DNA of 6,223 bases from RI-283 sp964487925 (GCA_964487925.1 CAZASZ010000080.1:1-6223), one strand, 5' to 3'. Shown: positions 1 to 6,076, counted from the first letter of the stretch. Numbers and translations: made by a program. The notes: a model not told the origin generated them from the sequence alone.

Positions 1-94
1 ACCCATCCCAACGCCCTATCGCTAACATTCGGTTTGGCTGATCGGCTAGCGGTCGCTTTATCAATACCGCCCCGGCGCATGTAACATAGGCGCC

Positions 95-2575
95 ATGACA
101 TTGCCCATAGAACAGATCCTGCCCGACCTCCATCGGGCCATCGGCAATCATGCCAACGTCGTGCTGCAAGCGCCACCGGGAGCCGGCAAGACCACGCGTG
201 TGCCACTCGCATTGCTGAACGAGGCCTGGCTCGCCAGAAATAAAATCCTCATGCTCGAACCACGCCGCCTGGCGGCGCGCAACGCCGCCCATTTCATGGC
301 TGACAGCCTGGGAGAGAAAGCCGGACAAACGATCGGTTATCGGGTGCGACTCGACAGCCGGGTAGGCCCCACTACGCGCATCGAAGTCGTTACCGAAGGC
401 GTGCTGACCCGCATGCTGCAAGGGGACCCGGAATTGTCAGGTGTCGGCCTTGTAATCTTCGATGAATTTCACGAACGCAGCCTTCAGTCCGACCTGGGGC
501 TGGCGCTCTGCCTGGAGAGCCAGGCCGCACTGAGAGATGATCTGAAGTTGCTGGTGATGTCAGCCACGCTCGACGGACTCGCGACGGCCAAACTGCTGGG
601 CGACGCCCCCGTCGTTACCAGCATGGGACGCAGCATCCCCGTCGAAATACGTTACGACGCGCCGCCACCGCGTGCGTCGCGTCAACAGTTACAGCAACAT
701 GTCGCTACAGTGGCGCTCGATGCACTCAAAAATGAACCTGGCAGCGCATTGCTGTTTCTACCCGGCGCCGCCGAGATCCGTCGTGTCGAGCAACTGTTAC
801 GGTCTCACGCATCCGATGATGACATCCTAATCGCGCCACTCTACGGCGACCTCTCGCTGGAGGCCCAGGATCTGGCCATACAACCGGCGCCCAAGGGTAA
901 ACGCAAAGTGGTGATCGCCACCAACATCGCAGAGACCAGTCTCACGATCGAAGGGATTCGCATCGTCGTCGATGCTGGACTGGCGCGCACGCCGCGCTTC
1001 GAACCAGCCACCGGCCTGACGCGACTGGAGACGGTCAACATCTCTCAGGCCTCGGCCGAGCAGCGCCGTGGTCGGGCCGGACGCCTGGAACCGGGTATCT
1101 GTTATCGCCTCTGGCCCGAGGGACGACATCTGTTGGCGCAAAGCCCTCCTGAAATCCTCGAAGCCGACTTGGCGCCACTGGCGCTTGAACTGGCCCGCTG
1201 GGGCTGCCGCGATGCGACGCGATTGTCGTGGCTCGACCCACCGCCTCAGGCCACTTACAGCCAAGCTGTCGAACTATTGCAGCAGCTCGGCGCGCTGGAT
1301 CGCGAACAGCGTATCACCGATCACGGCAAACGCATGGCCAACCTGCCGATGCATCCGCGCCTCGCTCATATGATATTGCAGGGCGTCAAGATAGGCGCCG
1401 GCCAACTTGCTTGCAACATCGCGGCGCTATTGTCGGAACGGGACCTGCTGCGCAAATCCGAAACCCGCAACAGCGATCTGCGCAGCCGTCTGGCGCTGTT
1501 ACACGGAGATGATCGAGGGGCCAGCCCGGGAACGCTGCGCCAAGTGAAGCAATCTGCACGCCAATGGCAACAGCAATTGGGCATCAAGAGCAAAGCAGTT
1601 GATCCCGAGCTTACCGGTGTGCTGCTCGGCTATGCCTATCCTGACCGCATTGCCCGACGTCGCCCCGGCAAGGATAACCGTTACCTGTTGGCCAACGGCC
1701 GCGGTGCACTGTTCATCGAATACGAGCCGCTAGCCGACGAGCCCCAACTCGTTATAGCCGACATTTCCGCAGGTGAGCGCGAGGCCGGTATCCATATTGC
1801 GGCAGCCATCGGAATCGATCAGATCGAGGAGTATTTCGCAGACCTGATCGACACCAGCGCGTCGCTCCGCTGGGTAGCCCGAGAGAACGCAGTACTTGCC
1901 GCGCAACAGCGTCGCCTCGGGGCACTCGTGCTGGAAGAACAACCGCTAAACGATCCAGACCCCGAGCAGATATGTGCCGCGCTGATCGAAGGCATTCGCC
2001 AGACCGGGATTGATTGCCTGCCATGGAGCAAAAAGAACCGAAACTGGCAGCAGCGCGCGCAATTCCTGCATCGGATTGAGACCGATCAGTGGCCCGATGT
2101 TTCGGACGAGCAGTTGTTGCAAACGCTTGAGAAGTGGTTGGCGCCTTTTCTCAGCGGCATGAGCCGCCTGAGCCATCTCAGCCGGCTCGATCTACAAGCG
2201 GCGCTAAACTCCCTACTCCCGTGGCCACAGCAGCGCCAGCTCAATGAACAGGCGCCGCTCCAGATTCAGGTACCGAGTGGATCCCGCATCGTTATCGATT
2301 ACGACAATGACCCACCCATTATGGCAGTGCGCCTGCAGGAGATGTTCGGCGCGACAGACACCCCGGTGATTGCCTCTGGCAAGGTAAAACTGTTGGTACA
2401 CTTATTGTCGCCGGCGCGAAGACCTCTGCAGGTTACCCAGGACCTAGAAGGTTTTTGGCAGGGAAGTTATCGCGAAGTCAAAAAGGAGATGAAGGGGCGC
2501 TACCCGAAACACTACTGGCCGGATGATCCGTTGCAGACCGAACCGACCCACCGCGCAAAACCGCGCCATCGATAA
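95..2575 (+). CDS. hrpB: ATP-dependent RNA helicase HrpB (DEAH-box, superfamily 2)
   Basis: This 826-residue protein is close to the usual ~810-825 of HrpB. Visible helicase motifs run in order: Walker A in APPGAGKTT (residues 26-34), motif Ia LEPRRLAARN (54-63), DEFH box (123-126), SAT (156-158), LFLPG (220-224), TNIAETSLTI (276-285) and QRRGRAGR (323-330). The last ~130 residues look like the HrpB C-terminal domain, with GRYPKHYWPDDP and PTHRAKPR near the end. DEFH rather than DEAH is normal for HrpB. In the family this is a cytoplasmic NTP-driven RNA helicase. Its physiological role in most bacteria is poorly defined, and it is not the mRNA-processing paralogue HrpA, which is much longer. 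The ATG at 95 fits the conserved HrpB N-terminus; the ribosome binding site is weak (AGG at 88-90, only 4 nt away). No frameshift or missing motif is seen. The next + strand gene is 412 nt away, so it is probably not in an operon with it. Confidence 0.96.
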   Translation: MTLPIEQILPDLHRAIGNHANVVLQAPPGAGKTTRVPLALLNEAWLARNKILMLEPRRLAARNAAHFMADSLGEKAGQTIGYRVRLDSRVGPTTRIEVVTEGVLTRMLQGDPELSGVGLVIFDEFHERSLQSDLGLALCLESQAALRDDLKLLVMSATLDGLATAKLLGDAPVVTSMGRSIPVEIRYDAPPPRASRQQLQQHVATVALDALKNEPGSALLFLPGAAEIRRVEQLLRSHASDDDILIAPLYGDLSLEAQDLAIQPAPKGKRKVVIATNIAETSLTIEGIRIVVDAGLARTPRFEPATGLTRLETVNISQASAEQRRGRAGRLEPGICYRLWPEGRHLLAQSPPEILEADLAPLALELARWGCRDATRLSWLDPPPQATYSQAVELLQQLGALDREQRITDHGKRMANLPMHPRLAHMILQGVKIGAGQLACNIAALLSERDLLRKSETRNSDLRSRLALLHGDDRGASPGTLRQVKQSARQWQQQLGIKSKAVDPELTGVLLGYAYPDRIARRRPGKDNRYLLANGRGALFIEYEPLADEPQLVIADISAGEREAGIHIAAAIGIDQIEEYFADLIDTSASLRWVARENAVLAAQQRRLGALVLEEQPLNDPDPEQICAALIEGIRQTGIDCLPWSKKNRNWQQRAQFLHRIETDQWPDVSDEQLLQTLEKWLAPFLSGMSRLSHLSRLDLQAALNSLLPWPQQRQLNEQAPLQIQVPSGSRIVIDYDNDPPIMAVRLQEMFGATDTPVIASGKVKLLVHLLSPARRPLQVTQDLEGFWQGSYREVKKEMKGRYPKHYWPDDPLQTEPTHRAKPRHR

Positions 2576-2652
2576 ACAAGGCTTGAGAAATTTAGTTCAC
2601 AGGGGGAAACATTCAATAAAAAAGCGGGCCGTTAGGCCGGTGCGACAAGCTG

Positions 2653-2661
2653 TGCTATAGT
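2653..2661 (+). promoter_or_regulatory. Candidate extended -10 promoter for the leader and RRM gene
   Basis: TGcTATAGT matches the extended -10 pattern (TG, one base, then TATAGT at 2656-2661, five of six against TATAAT). No good -35 hexamer lies 16-18 nt upstream, which is tolerable for an extended -10 promoter. Transcription would start near 2668, giving a leader of about 190 nt before the ATG at 2857 and about 320 nt before the RRM start. GGCCGG (2635-2640) and CCGGCC (2662-2667) form an inverted repeat around the element and could be an operator or a coincidence. This is inferred from sequence pattern only. Confidence 0.4.
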
Positions 2662-2680
2662 CCGGCCACAGTTTGTTGCA

Positions 2681-2706
2681 GGGCAGCACATCATTAATCG
2701 CTGCTC
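2681..2706 (+). promoter_or_regulatory. Stem-loop at the start of the predicted leader
   Basis: GGGCAGC (2681-2687) pairs with GCTGCTC (2700-2706) through seven pairs, one of them G-U, around a 12-nt loop. It lies about 13 nt after the inferred transcription start. It has no T-run behind it, so it is not an intrinsic terminator. A second layer is possible: GTACC (2710-2714) can pair with GGTAC (2760-2764), enclosing a GTCT/AGAC mini-hairpin (2728-2740). Whether any of this folds in the cell is unknown. Confidence 0.35.
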
Positions 2707-2783
2707 GCGGTACCTAGTAGAACCGAAGTCTCCATCAGACAGCCTTTTCTTTCTTCCCCGGTACTTTCAAGCCATATACGGGC

Positions 2784-2828
2784 ATGTCTTCCCGCGCACT
2801 ATTATTGATTTCAGGACACACGCCCTGA
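2784..2828 (+). CDS. Possible 14-codon upstream ORF in the leader
   Basis: ATG at 2784 opens MSSRALLLISGHTP and stops with TGA at 2826-2828. There is no convincing Shine-Dalgarno sequence, only GGG-like bases just upstream. The ORF ends inside a small hairpin (TCAGG 2811-2815 with CCTGA 2824-2828) that lies immediately before the AGGAG of the next ORF, so translation could in principle alter access to that site. An ORF this short occurs easily by chance. It is recorded because of its position, not because of coding evidence. Confidence 0.15.
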   Translation: MSSRALLLISGHTP

Positions 2829-2839
2829 CAATCCGCTAC

Positions 2840-2844
2840 AGGAG
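2840..2844 (+). promoter_or_regulatory. Ribosome binding site of the 44-codon ORF
   Basis: AGGAG lies 12 nt before the ATG at 2857. The motif is strong but the spacing is longer than the usual 5-9 nt. It supports translation of the helicase-like ORF having taken place, at least ancestrally. Confidence 0.5.
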
Positions 2845-2856
2845 CACTTGTTACTA

Positions 2857-2991
2857 ATGTCATTTCCATCGCTCGACTTGGGCGCCGAAATCCTGCGCGC
2901 CATTTCCGGGCCGGGCTTCGATACACCAACTTATGGCATTCACAACGCCGTGCCGCGGCCGGTTAATCATAGAGAGAGGGAATCACATTGA
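2857..2991 (+). pseudogene. Truncated RhlE-like DEAD-box helicase N-terminus (44 codons) or leader peptide
   Basis: The ORF begins MSFPSLDLGAEILRAISG (residues 1-18) and continues at residues 20-36 as GFDTPTYGIHNAVPRPV. RhlE-type helicases start in the pattern MSF-SLGL--EILRA---GY--PTPIQ--AIP-VL, so the match covers about the first 36 residues. It is then lost, and the ORF ends after eight further residues. The Q-motif glutamine is replaced by histidine (His29) around a local one-residue insertion and deletion. The Walker A, DEAD, SAT and HRxGR motifs are all absent, so it cannot be a helicase. It has its own ribosome binding site, and its TGA (2989-2991) overlaps the TTG start of the RRM gene. 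It is either a deletion remnant of an rhlE-like gene or a retained leader peptide. The resemblance is judged by eye from known family sequences, not from an alignment search. Confidence 0.6.
2972..2980 (+). promoter_or_regulatory. Ribosome binding site that fixes the TTG start of the RRM gene
   Basis: The purine run GAGAGAGGG ends 7 nt before the TTG at 2988, an ideal distance. It lies within the last codons of the upstream 44-codon ORF, so ribosomes translating that ORF would pass over it and terminate right at the TTG. This site, plus an in-frame TAA at 2964-2966, makes TTG the only credible start. Confidence 0.65.
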
Positions 2992-3254
2992 TAAAGCTAT
3001 TTGTTGGCGGCATAGCCTCGAACGCGACCGAAACCGATGTCAAAGAGCTGTTTTCTCAGTTTGGTAAGGTGCGCTCCATTAAACTGGTTATAGATGTGTT
3101 TAGCGGCAAGTGCAAGGGATTTGGTTTTATTGAGATGGAGGGCCATGAAGCGCGTGCCGCCATCTCCGGCCTCAACGGCAAAACCTACAAGGATCAAACG
3201 CTCAAGGTCAACGAAGACCGTCCCAAGAATGGCAGACGGGGCGGCCGCCGCTAG
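2988..3254 (+). CDS. Small single-RRM RNA-binding protein with basic RG-rich tail
   Basis: This 88-residue protein is a single RNA recognition motif. RNP2 is LFVGGI (residues 4-9) and RNP1 is KGFGFIEM (43-50), with the aromatic residues used for RNA stacking at Phe5, Phe45 and Phe47. The tail RPKNGRRGGRR (78-88) is basic and glycine-rich, as in many bacterial and cyanobacterial short RRM proteins. Family members bind single-stranded RNA, and some cyanobacterial ones are cold-induced; the targets here cannot be inferred. The start is TTG. The frame is closed by TAA at 2964-2966, and the first internal ATG (Met50) would remove RNP2 and most of RNP1. The ORF overlaps the stop of the preceding helicase-like ORF by 3 nt, which suggests translational coupling. 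A hairpin follows 13 nt after the stop. The domain call is near certain; the regulation is inferred. Confidence 0.93.
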   Translation: MIKLFVGGIASNATETDVKELFSQFGKVRSIKLVIDVFSGKCKGFGFIEMEGHEARAAISGLNGKTYKDQTLKVNEDRPKNGRRGGRR

Positions 3255-3267
3255 ACTGTCTCGCGGA

Positions 3268-3287
3268 TGCGCACAGGGATGTGCGTA
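3268..3287 (+). terminator. Stem-loop just after the RRM gene, possible terminator without T-run
   Basis: CGCACA (3270-3275) and TGTGCG (3280-3285) pair perfectly around a GGGA loop. The stem extends by one G-U and one A-T pair to 3268-3287. It begins 13 nt after the RRM stop codon, where a terminator would be expected, but the following bases (ACTTGCGC) are not T-rich. It may protect the 3' end or act with the hairpins downstream rather than terminate by itself. Confidence 0.35.
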
Positions 3288-3321
3288 CTTGCGCCAGCGG
3301 TTGAGTGGGGAAGTGAATACT

Positions 3322-3387
3322 CCACCGGCTAAAGCTGGTGGCTTTGGGTTACGGCTAACAGCCGGATTGATCGGCCGCACGGCCGAT
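3322..3387. repeat. Three consecutive palindromes (REP-like island)
   Basis: Three hairpins follow one another. CCACCGGC (3322-3329) and GCTGGTGG (3334-3341) form eight pairs, one G-U, with loop TAAA. CGGCT (3352-3356) and AGCCG (3360-3364) form five pairs with loop AAC. ATCGGCC (3370-3376) and GGCCGAT (3381-3387) form seven pairs with loop GCAC. CGGCTAA occurs at both 3326-3332 and 3352-3358, so CCGGCT (3325-3330) can also pair with AGCCGG (3360-3365). Dense GC-rich palindromes between convergent genes are typical of dispersed intergenic repeats in proteobacteria. Copy number in this genome cannot be seen from one window. Confidence 0.65.
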
Positions 3388-3391
3388 TGTC

Positions 3392-3414
3392 CCCTCTCCC
3401 AAACTGGGAGAGGG
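3392..3414. repeat. Perfect 9-bp hairpin CCCTCTCCC / GGGAGAGGG
   Basis: CCCTCTCCC (3392-3400) and GGGAGAGGG (3406-3414) are perfectly complementary with a 5-nt loop, AAACT. This core, followed by TTAGGGTGAGGG (3415-3426), is one I recognise from many proteobacterial intergenic regions. There it often generates spurious predicted peptides containing SPHPNPLP. No T-run follows on either strand. Confidence 0.7.
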
Positions 3415-3474
3415 TTAGGGTGAGGGCTCATGAAACAACCTCGGAGCCTTCACCCCTCACCCCAACCCTCTCCC
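3406..3474. repeat. 21-nt inverted repeat, 20 of 21 matched, between convergent genes
   Basis: The left arm is 3406-3426 and the right arm 3454-3474, separated by 27 nt. They are reverse complements except for one position (A3417 against C3463). The left arm shares GGGAGAGGG with the local 9-bp hairpin, so the two folds compete. The RRM gene arrives from the left and glgP from the right, so a transcript in either direction would form this long stem. It may work as a bidirectional transcript end or 3' stabiliser. It may also simply be two copies of a dispersed repeat in opposite orientation. Confidence 0.7.
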
Positions 3475-3550
3475 CATCAAGGAGCGAGAGAGCAAAACCA
3501 ACATTCAACATTGTTTAATTTCATATAGATATAAACATTTATCGCCTCAC
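3475..3550. other. AT-rich 3' flank of glgP
   Basis: This 76-nt stretch has no gene. It contains a tandem 7-bp repeat, CAACATT CAACATT (3499-3512), and an AT-rich run with only weak self-complementarity (ATAAA/TTTAT at 3531-3542, with a 2-nt loop too small to matter). I see no intrinsic terminator for glgP here; the nearest strong stem is the inverted repeat ending at 3474. Confidence 0.4.
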
Positions 3551-6043
3551 TTACTTCGGCGGACGAACAGGCTCCAGCTTCCAGATTTCCTGATTGTAGT
3601 CCCGCATGGTCCTGTCGGTTGAAAACTTCCCGCTGAAGGCCGTATTCAACACACTCATGCGTTGCCAGTCGTTCTGGTTTTGATACGCGTCGCTGACGCG
3701 TTGTTGGGCATCAACATACGCTCGAAAATCGGCGGCTACGAGCCAAGGGTCATGAGGACTCTTAATGGCGTCGATGATGGATCGAAACAGCCCGGGTTCG
3801 CCCACGTTGAAATGGTCGCTTTCCAGTAAAGACATCACTTGCCGAAAATCTTCATCGCCAGCAATAATTGCACTGGGATCATAGTGGCCGCGAGTTTGTT
3901 CCACCTCGTCTGCGGTCAATCCGAACAGAAAAAAGTTTTCATCACCGACCTCTTCACGGATCTCAATATTGGCGCCGTCCAGTGTGCCTATCGTGAGCGC
4001 GCCGTTCATCATGAACTTCATGTTACCCGTGCCGGATGCCTCTTTTCCGGCCGTGGAAATCTGCTCGGAAAGGTCGGCAGCAGGGGCAATGACCTCCATT
4101 GCCGAGACACCGTAGTTCGGAAGGAATACACATTTCAGTTTGTCGTCCGCGTCAGAATAATTATTGACGGTGTGGCCGACGCTGTTGATCAACTTAATGA
4201 TCTGCTTGGCCATGTAGTATCCGGGTGCGGCCTTACCACCTATTAAGACACAGCGTGGCGTCCAGTTCGCCGTATCACCGCGACGAATTCGGTTGTACAG
4301 GTGAATTACATGCAAGATATTCAATAGCTGCCGTTTGTATTCATGAATACGCTTCACCTGAATATCAAACAACATCGTTGGCTTGATCGATATGCCACAA
4401 ATCCTTTCAATATAAGTAACCAACCGTTTTTTGTTCTCCAACTTGCAGTCCGCCCATCGCTGACGAAACGCTGCGTCGTCGGCATAAGGTGCAAGCTTGC
4501 GCAGCTGTTCGAGGTCAGTCACCCAATCCTCACCTATGGTCTGCTTGATAAGGCGAGTAAGTGGCTTGTTGCACCAGGCCAGCCAGCGTCGCTGAGTCAC
4601 GCCGTTGGTCTTGTTATTGAATTTTCCCGGCCACAAGGCATAAAAATCCGAAAACAAGCCTTCGACCAACAAGTCGGAATGCAATTGCGCGACGCCATTG
4701 ACCGAGAAACTACCCACGATGGCCAGATAGGCCATGCGTACCTGCTGAATATGACCTTCCTCAATGATCGACATGCGGGCCATTCGATTGATATCACCAG
4801 GCCACTTTTTCTCTATTTCAGCAAGGAAGTTTGCGTTGATCTTATAGATAATCTCCAAGATCCTGGGCAATAAACGCCCAAAGAGGGAAACCGGCCATCT
4901 CTCGAGGGCCTCTGGCAACAAGGTGTGATTGGTATACGCCATGGTCTTGGTGGTGATGTCCCAGGCGACAGTCCATTCCAGGCAGTATTCATCGACGAAG
5001 ATGCGCATCATTTCAGCAACCGAGATCGCCGGATGGGTATCATTCAGTTGGAAACAATTCTTTTCCGCGAACTGGTTGAAATCCGCCCCATGGACTTTGA
5101 TCCAGTTGCGTAACACGTCCTGGATACTGGAGGACGCCAGAAAATATTGTTGTTTTAGCCGAAGCTCCTTACCGTCTTCGCTGGCATCGTTCGGATAAAG
5201 GACCATGGAAATCTTCTCGGCCTCGTTTTTTGAAGAAACGGCATCGGAATAACAACCCGCATTGAATTCATCGAGATCAAACTCATCCGTCGCTTCCGCT
5301 TTCCATAGTCTCAGGGTATTGATTGTTCCGTTCCGGTACCCGGGGATAGGATTGTCATATGGCACTGCGAGGACATCGTGGGTATCGACCCAGCGTACAT
5401 GCTTAACACCTTGATCATCATGATATTGTTCTGTACGACCGCCGAAATGGATACGCTGAGTAAATTCAGGACGGCTGATCTCCCATACATTGCCATGTCG
5501 AAGCCAGTTGTCGGGTTCCTCGACCTGGTAGCCATCATTAATGCACTGACGAAACATCCCGTATTCATAACGAATACCGTGCCCTCTGACAGGCAATTGC
5601 AAGGTGGCACAGCTATCCATAAAACAGGCGGCCAAACGACCCAAGCCTCCATTCCCCAGCCCCTTATCGAGTTCCTCAGCTATCATCTCTTCCTGAGCCA
5701 GGCCCAAGGCGTGCAAGGCCTCTGCAACCTGCTCTTCCAAATCCAGGTTGAGTATGGCATTACCAAGCGTGCGCCCCATCAAGAACTCCAACGACAGGTA
5801 ATATGCGCGCTTACCTTCGCTGGCAGACTCCGAAAGGCGCGTATTTTTCCAGCCCTCCATGAGACGGTCACGAATGGTATAGGCCAGCGCCTGATATTCA
5901 TAGTGGCTTGAATGATGCCTGCCATCCTGCCCAAGGGTGCGAACATAGTGACGCTGTATCCCACCTACGACGTCGTCAGCCATTTTACCCACGTTCGGGA
6001 TATCCGTGATATCACGCGCCCCGGCATTATTTCGATCTGTCAT
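3551..6043 (-). CDS. glgP: Glycogen/alpha-glucan phosphorylase (GT35, PLP-dependent)
   Basis: This enzyme of 830 residues (E. coli GlgP is about 815) removes terminal glucose from alpha-1,4-glucans with phosphate, releasing glucose 1-phosphate in the cytoplasm. Visible landmarks are EFLMGRTLGNAI (86-97), GNGGLGRLAACFMDS (130-144), NDTHPA (334-339), TNHTLLPEALE (371-381), KRIHEYKRQ (564-572) and GGKAAPGY (602-609). The PLP signature EASGTGNMKFMMN (668-680) contains Lys676, which by family rule carries the cofactor. GTLDGANIE follows, so all catalytic blocks are present. The ATG has AAAAGG 7 nt upstream. The gene stands alone here, with no glgA, glgB, glgC or malQ in the window. It converges with the RRM gene. 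GlgP and the maltodextrin phosphorylase MalP are close relatives; the choice of name rests on overall similarity and is less certain than the enzyme class. Confidence 0.95.
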   Translation of the reverse strand: MTDRNNAGARDITDIPNVGKMADDVVGGIQRHYVRTLGQDGRHHSSHYEYQALAYTIRDRLMEGWKNTRLSESASEGKRAYYLSLEFLMGRTLGNAILNLDLEEQVAEALHALGLAQEEMIAEELDKGLGNGGLGRLAACFMDSCATLQLPVRGHGIRYEYGMFRQCINDGYQVEEPDNWLRHGNVWEISRPEFTQRIHFGGRTEQYHDDQGVKHVRWVDTHDVLAVPYDNPIPGYRNGTINTLRLWKAEATDEFDLDEFNAGCYSDAVSSKNEAEKISMVLYPNDASEDGKELRLKQQYFLASSSIQDVLRNWIKVHGADFNQFAEKNCFQLNDTHPAISVAEMMRIFVDEYCLEWTVAWDITTKTMAYTNHTLLPEALERWPVSLFGRLLPRILEIIYKINANFLAEIEKKWPGDINRMARMSIIEEGHIQQVRMAYLAIVGSFSVNGVAQLHSDLLVEGLFSDFYALWPGKFNNKTNGVTQRRWLAWCNKPLTRLIKQTIGEDWVTDLEQLRKLAPYADDAAFRQRWADCKLENKKRLVTYIERICGISIKPTMLFDIQVKRIHEYKRQLLNILHVIHLYNRIRRGDTANWTPRCVLIGGKAAPGYYMAKQIIKLINSVGHTVNNYSDADDKLKCVFLPNYGVSAMEVIAPAADLSEQISTAGKEASGTGNMKFMMNGALTIGTLDGANIEIREEVGDENFFLFGLTADEVEQTRGHYDPSAIIAGDEDFRQVMSLLESDHFNVGEPGLFRSIIDAIKSPHDPWLVAADFRAYVDAQQRVSDAYQNQNDWQRMSVLNTAFSGKFSTDRTMRDYNQEIWKLEPVRPPK

Positions 6044-6050
6044 GTAAAAA

Positions 6051-6056
6051 CCTTTT
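6051..6056 (-). promoter_or_regulatory. Ribosome binding site of glgP
   Basis: On the minus strand AAAAGG is followed by seven bases (TTTTTAC) and then the ATG at 6043. Motif and spacing support the chosen start of glgP. Confidence 0.65.
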
Positions 6057-6070
6057 AAACGTTAGTATTT

Positions 6071-6076
6071 ATGATA
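6071..6076 (-). promoter_or_regulatory. Weak candidate -10 element for glgP
   Basis: On the minus strand TATCAT matches TATAAT at five of six positions, about 28 nt before the ATG. No good -35 hexamer lies 16-18 nt upstream, although a TTTTACC run is nearby. The region is AT-rich, so a match of this quality is expected by chance. Transcription may instead start further upstream or outside the window. Confidence 0.22.

Larger units (their letters stand above)
2576..2987. other. 412-nt gap: hrpB 3' flank, promoter and leader region
   Basis: No full-size gene fits here. Positions 2576-2620 are AT-rich and show no hairpin with a T-run that would serve as an intrinsic terminator for hrpB. An A6 run followed by GGCC-GTTA-GGCC (2627-2638) looks like half of a bidirectional terminator, but the right arm and T-run on the + side are absent. 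From about 2650 the sequence changes character. A TGcTATAGT promoter element is followed by several short stem-loops, a pyrimidine tract (2743-2759), a possible 14-codon ORF and a helicase-like 44-codon ORF that runs into the RRM gene. These are listed separately. Confidence 0.6.

Noticed and set aside
827..1264. Minus-strand 145-residue ORF inside hrpB
   Set aside because: It is antisense to the conserved helicase motifs V and VI of hrpB and is arginine/alanine-rich, as expected from a GC-rich shadow frame.
2621..2640. Intrinsic terminator for hrpB or for a minus-strand transcript
   Set aside because: GGCC-GTTA-GGCC next to A6 gives only a 4-bp stem with an outer mismatch. The T-run is on the minus strand, where no gene ends nearby.
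2735..2929. Minus-strand 64-residue ORF opposite the leader region
   Set aside because: There is no recognisable protein pattern, and the opposite strand carries the better supported helicase-like ORF and leader.
2986..2991. Programmed -1 frameshift joining the helicase-like ORF to the RRM frame
   Set aside because: A -1 shift would join the frames at the overlap, but no slippery heptamer is visible. A well-placed ribosome binding site for the TTG explains the layout more simply.
3094..3423. Plus-strand 109-residue ORF overlapping the RRM gene in another frame
   Set aside because: It shadows the RRM coding frame and continues into the palindromes; no domain or ribosome binding site supports it.
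2997..3431. Minus-strand 144-residue ORF opposite the RRM gene and palindrome island
   Set aside because: Its N-terminal part is a translation of the hairpin repeats (SPHPNPLP and KPPALAGG patterns, familiar from spurious predictions), and the rest is antisense to a clear RRM gene.
3322..3474. CRISPR array
   Set aside because: The repeats are palindromes of different sequence and spacing, with no regular direct-repeat and spacer units and no cas gene.
4343..4873. Plus-strand 176-residue ORF opposite glgP
   Set aside because: It is fully antisense to intact glgP with no independent signal for expression.
5378..5911. Plus-strand 177-residue ORF opposite glgP
   Set aside because: It is antisense to highly conserved phosphorylase blocks, has no recognisable domain, and reflects the codon bias of the real gene.
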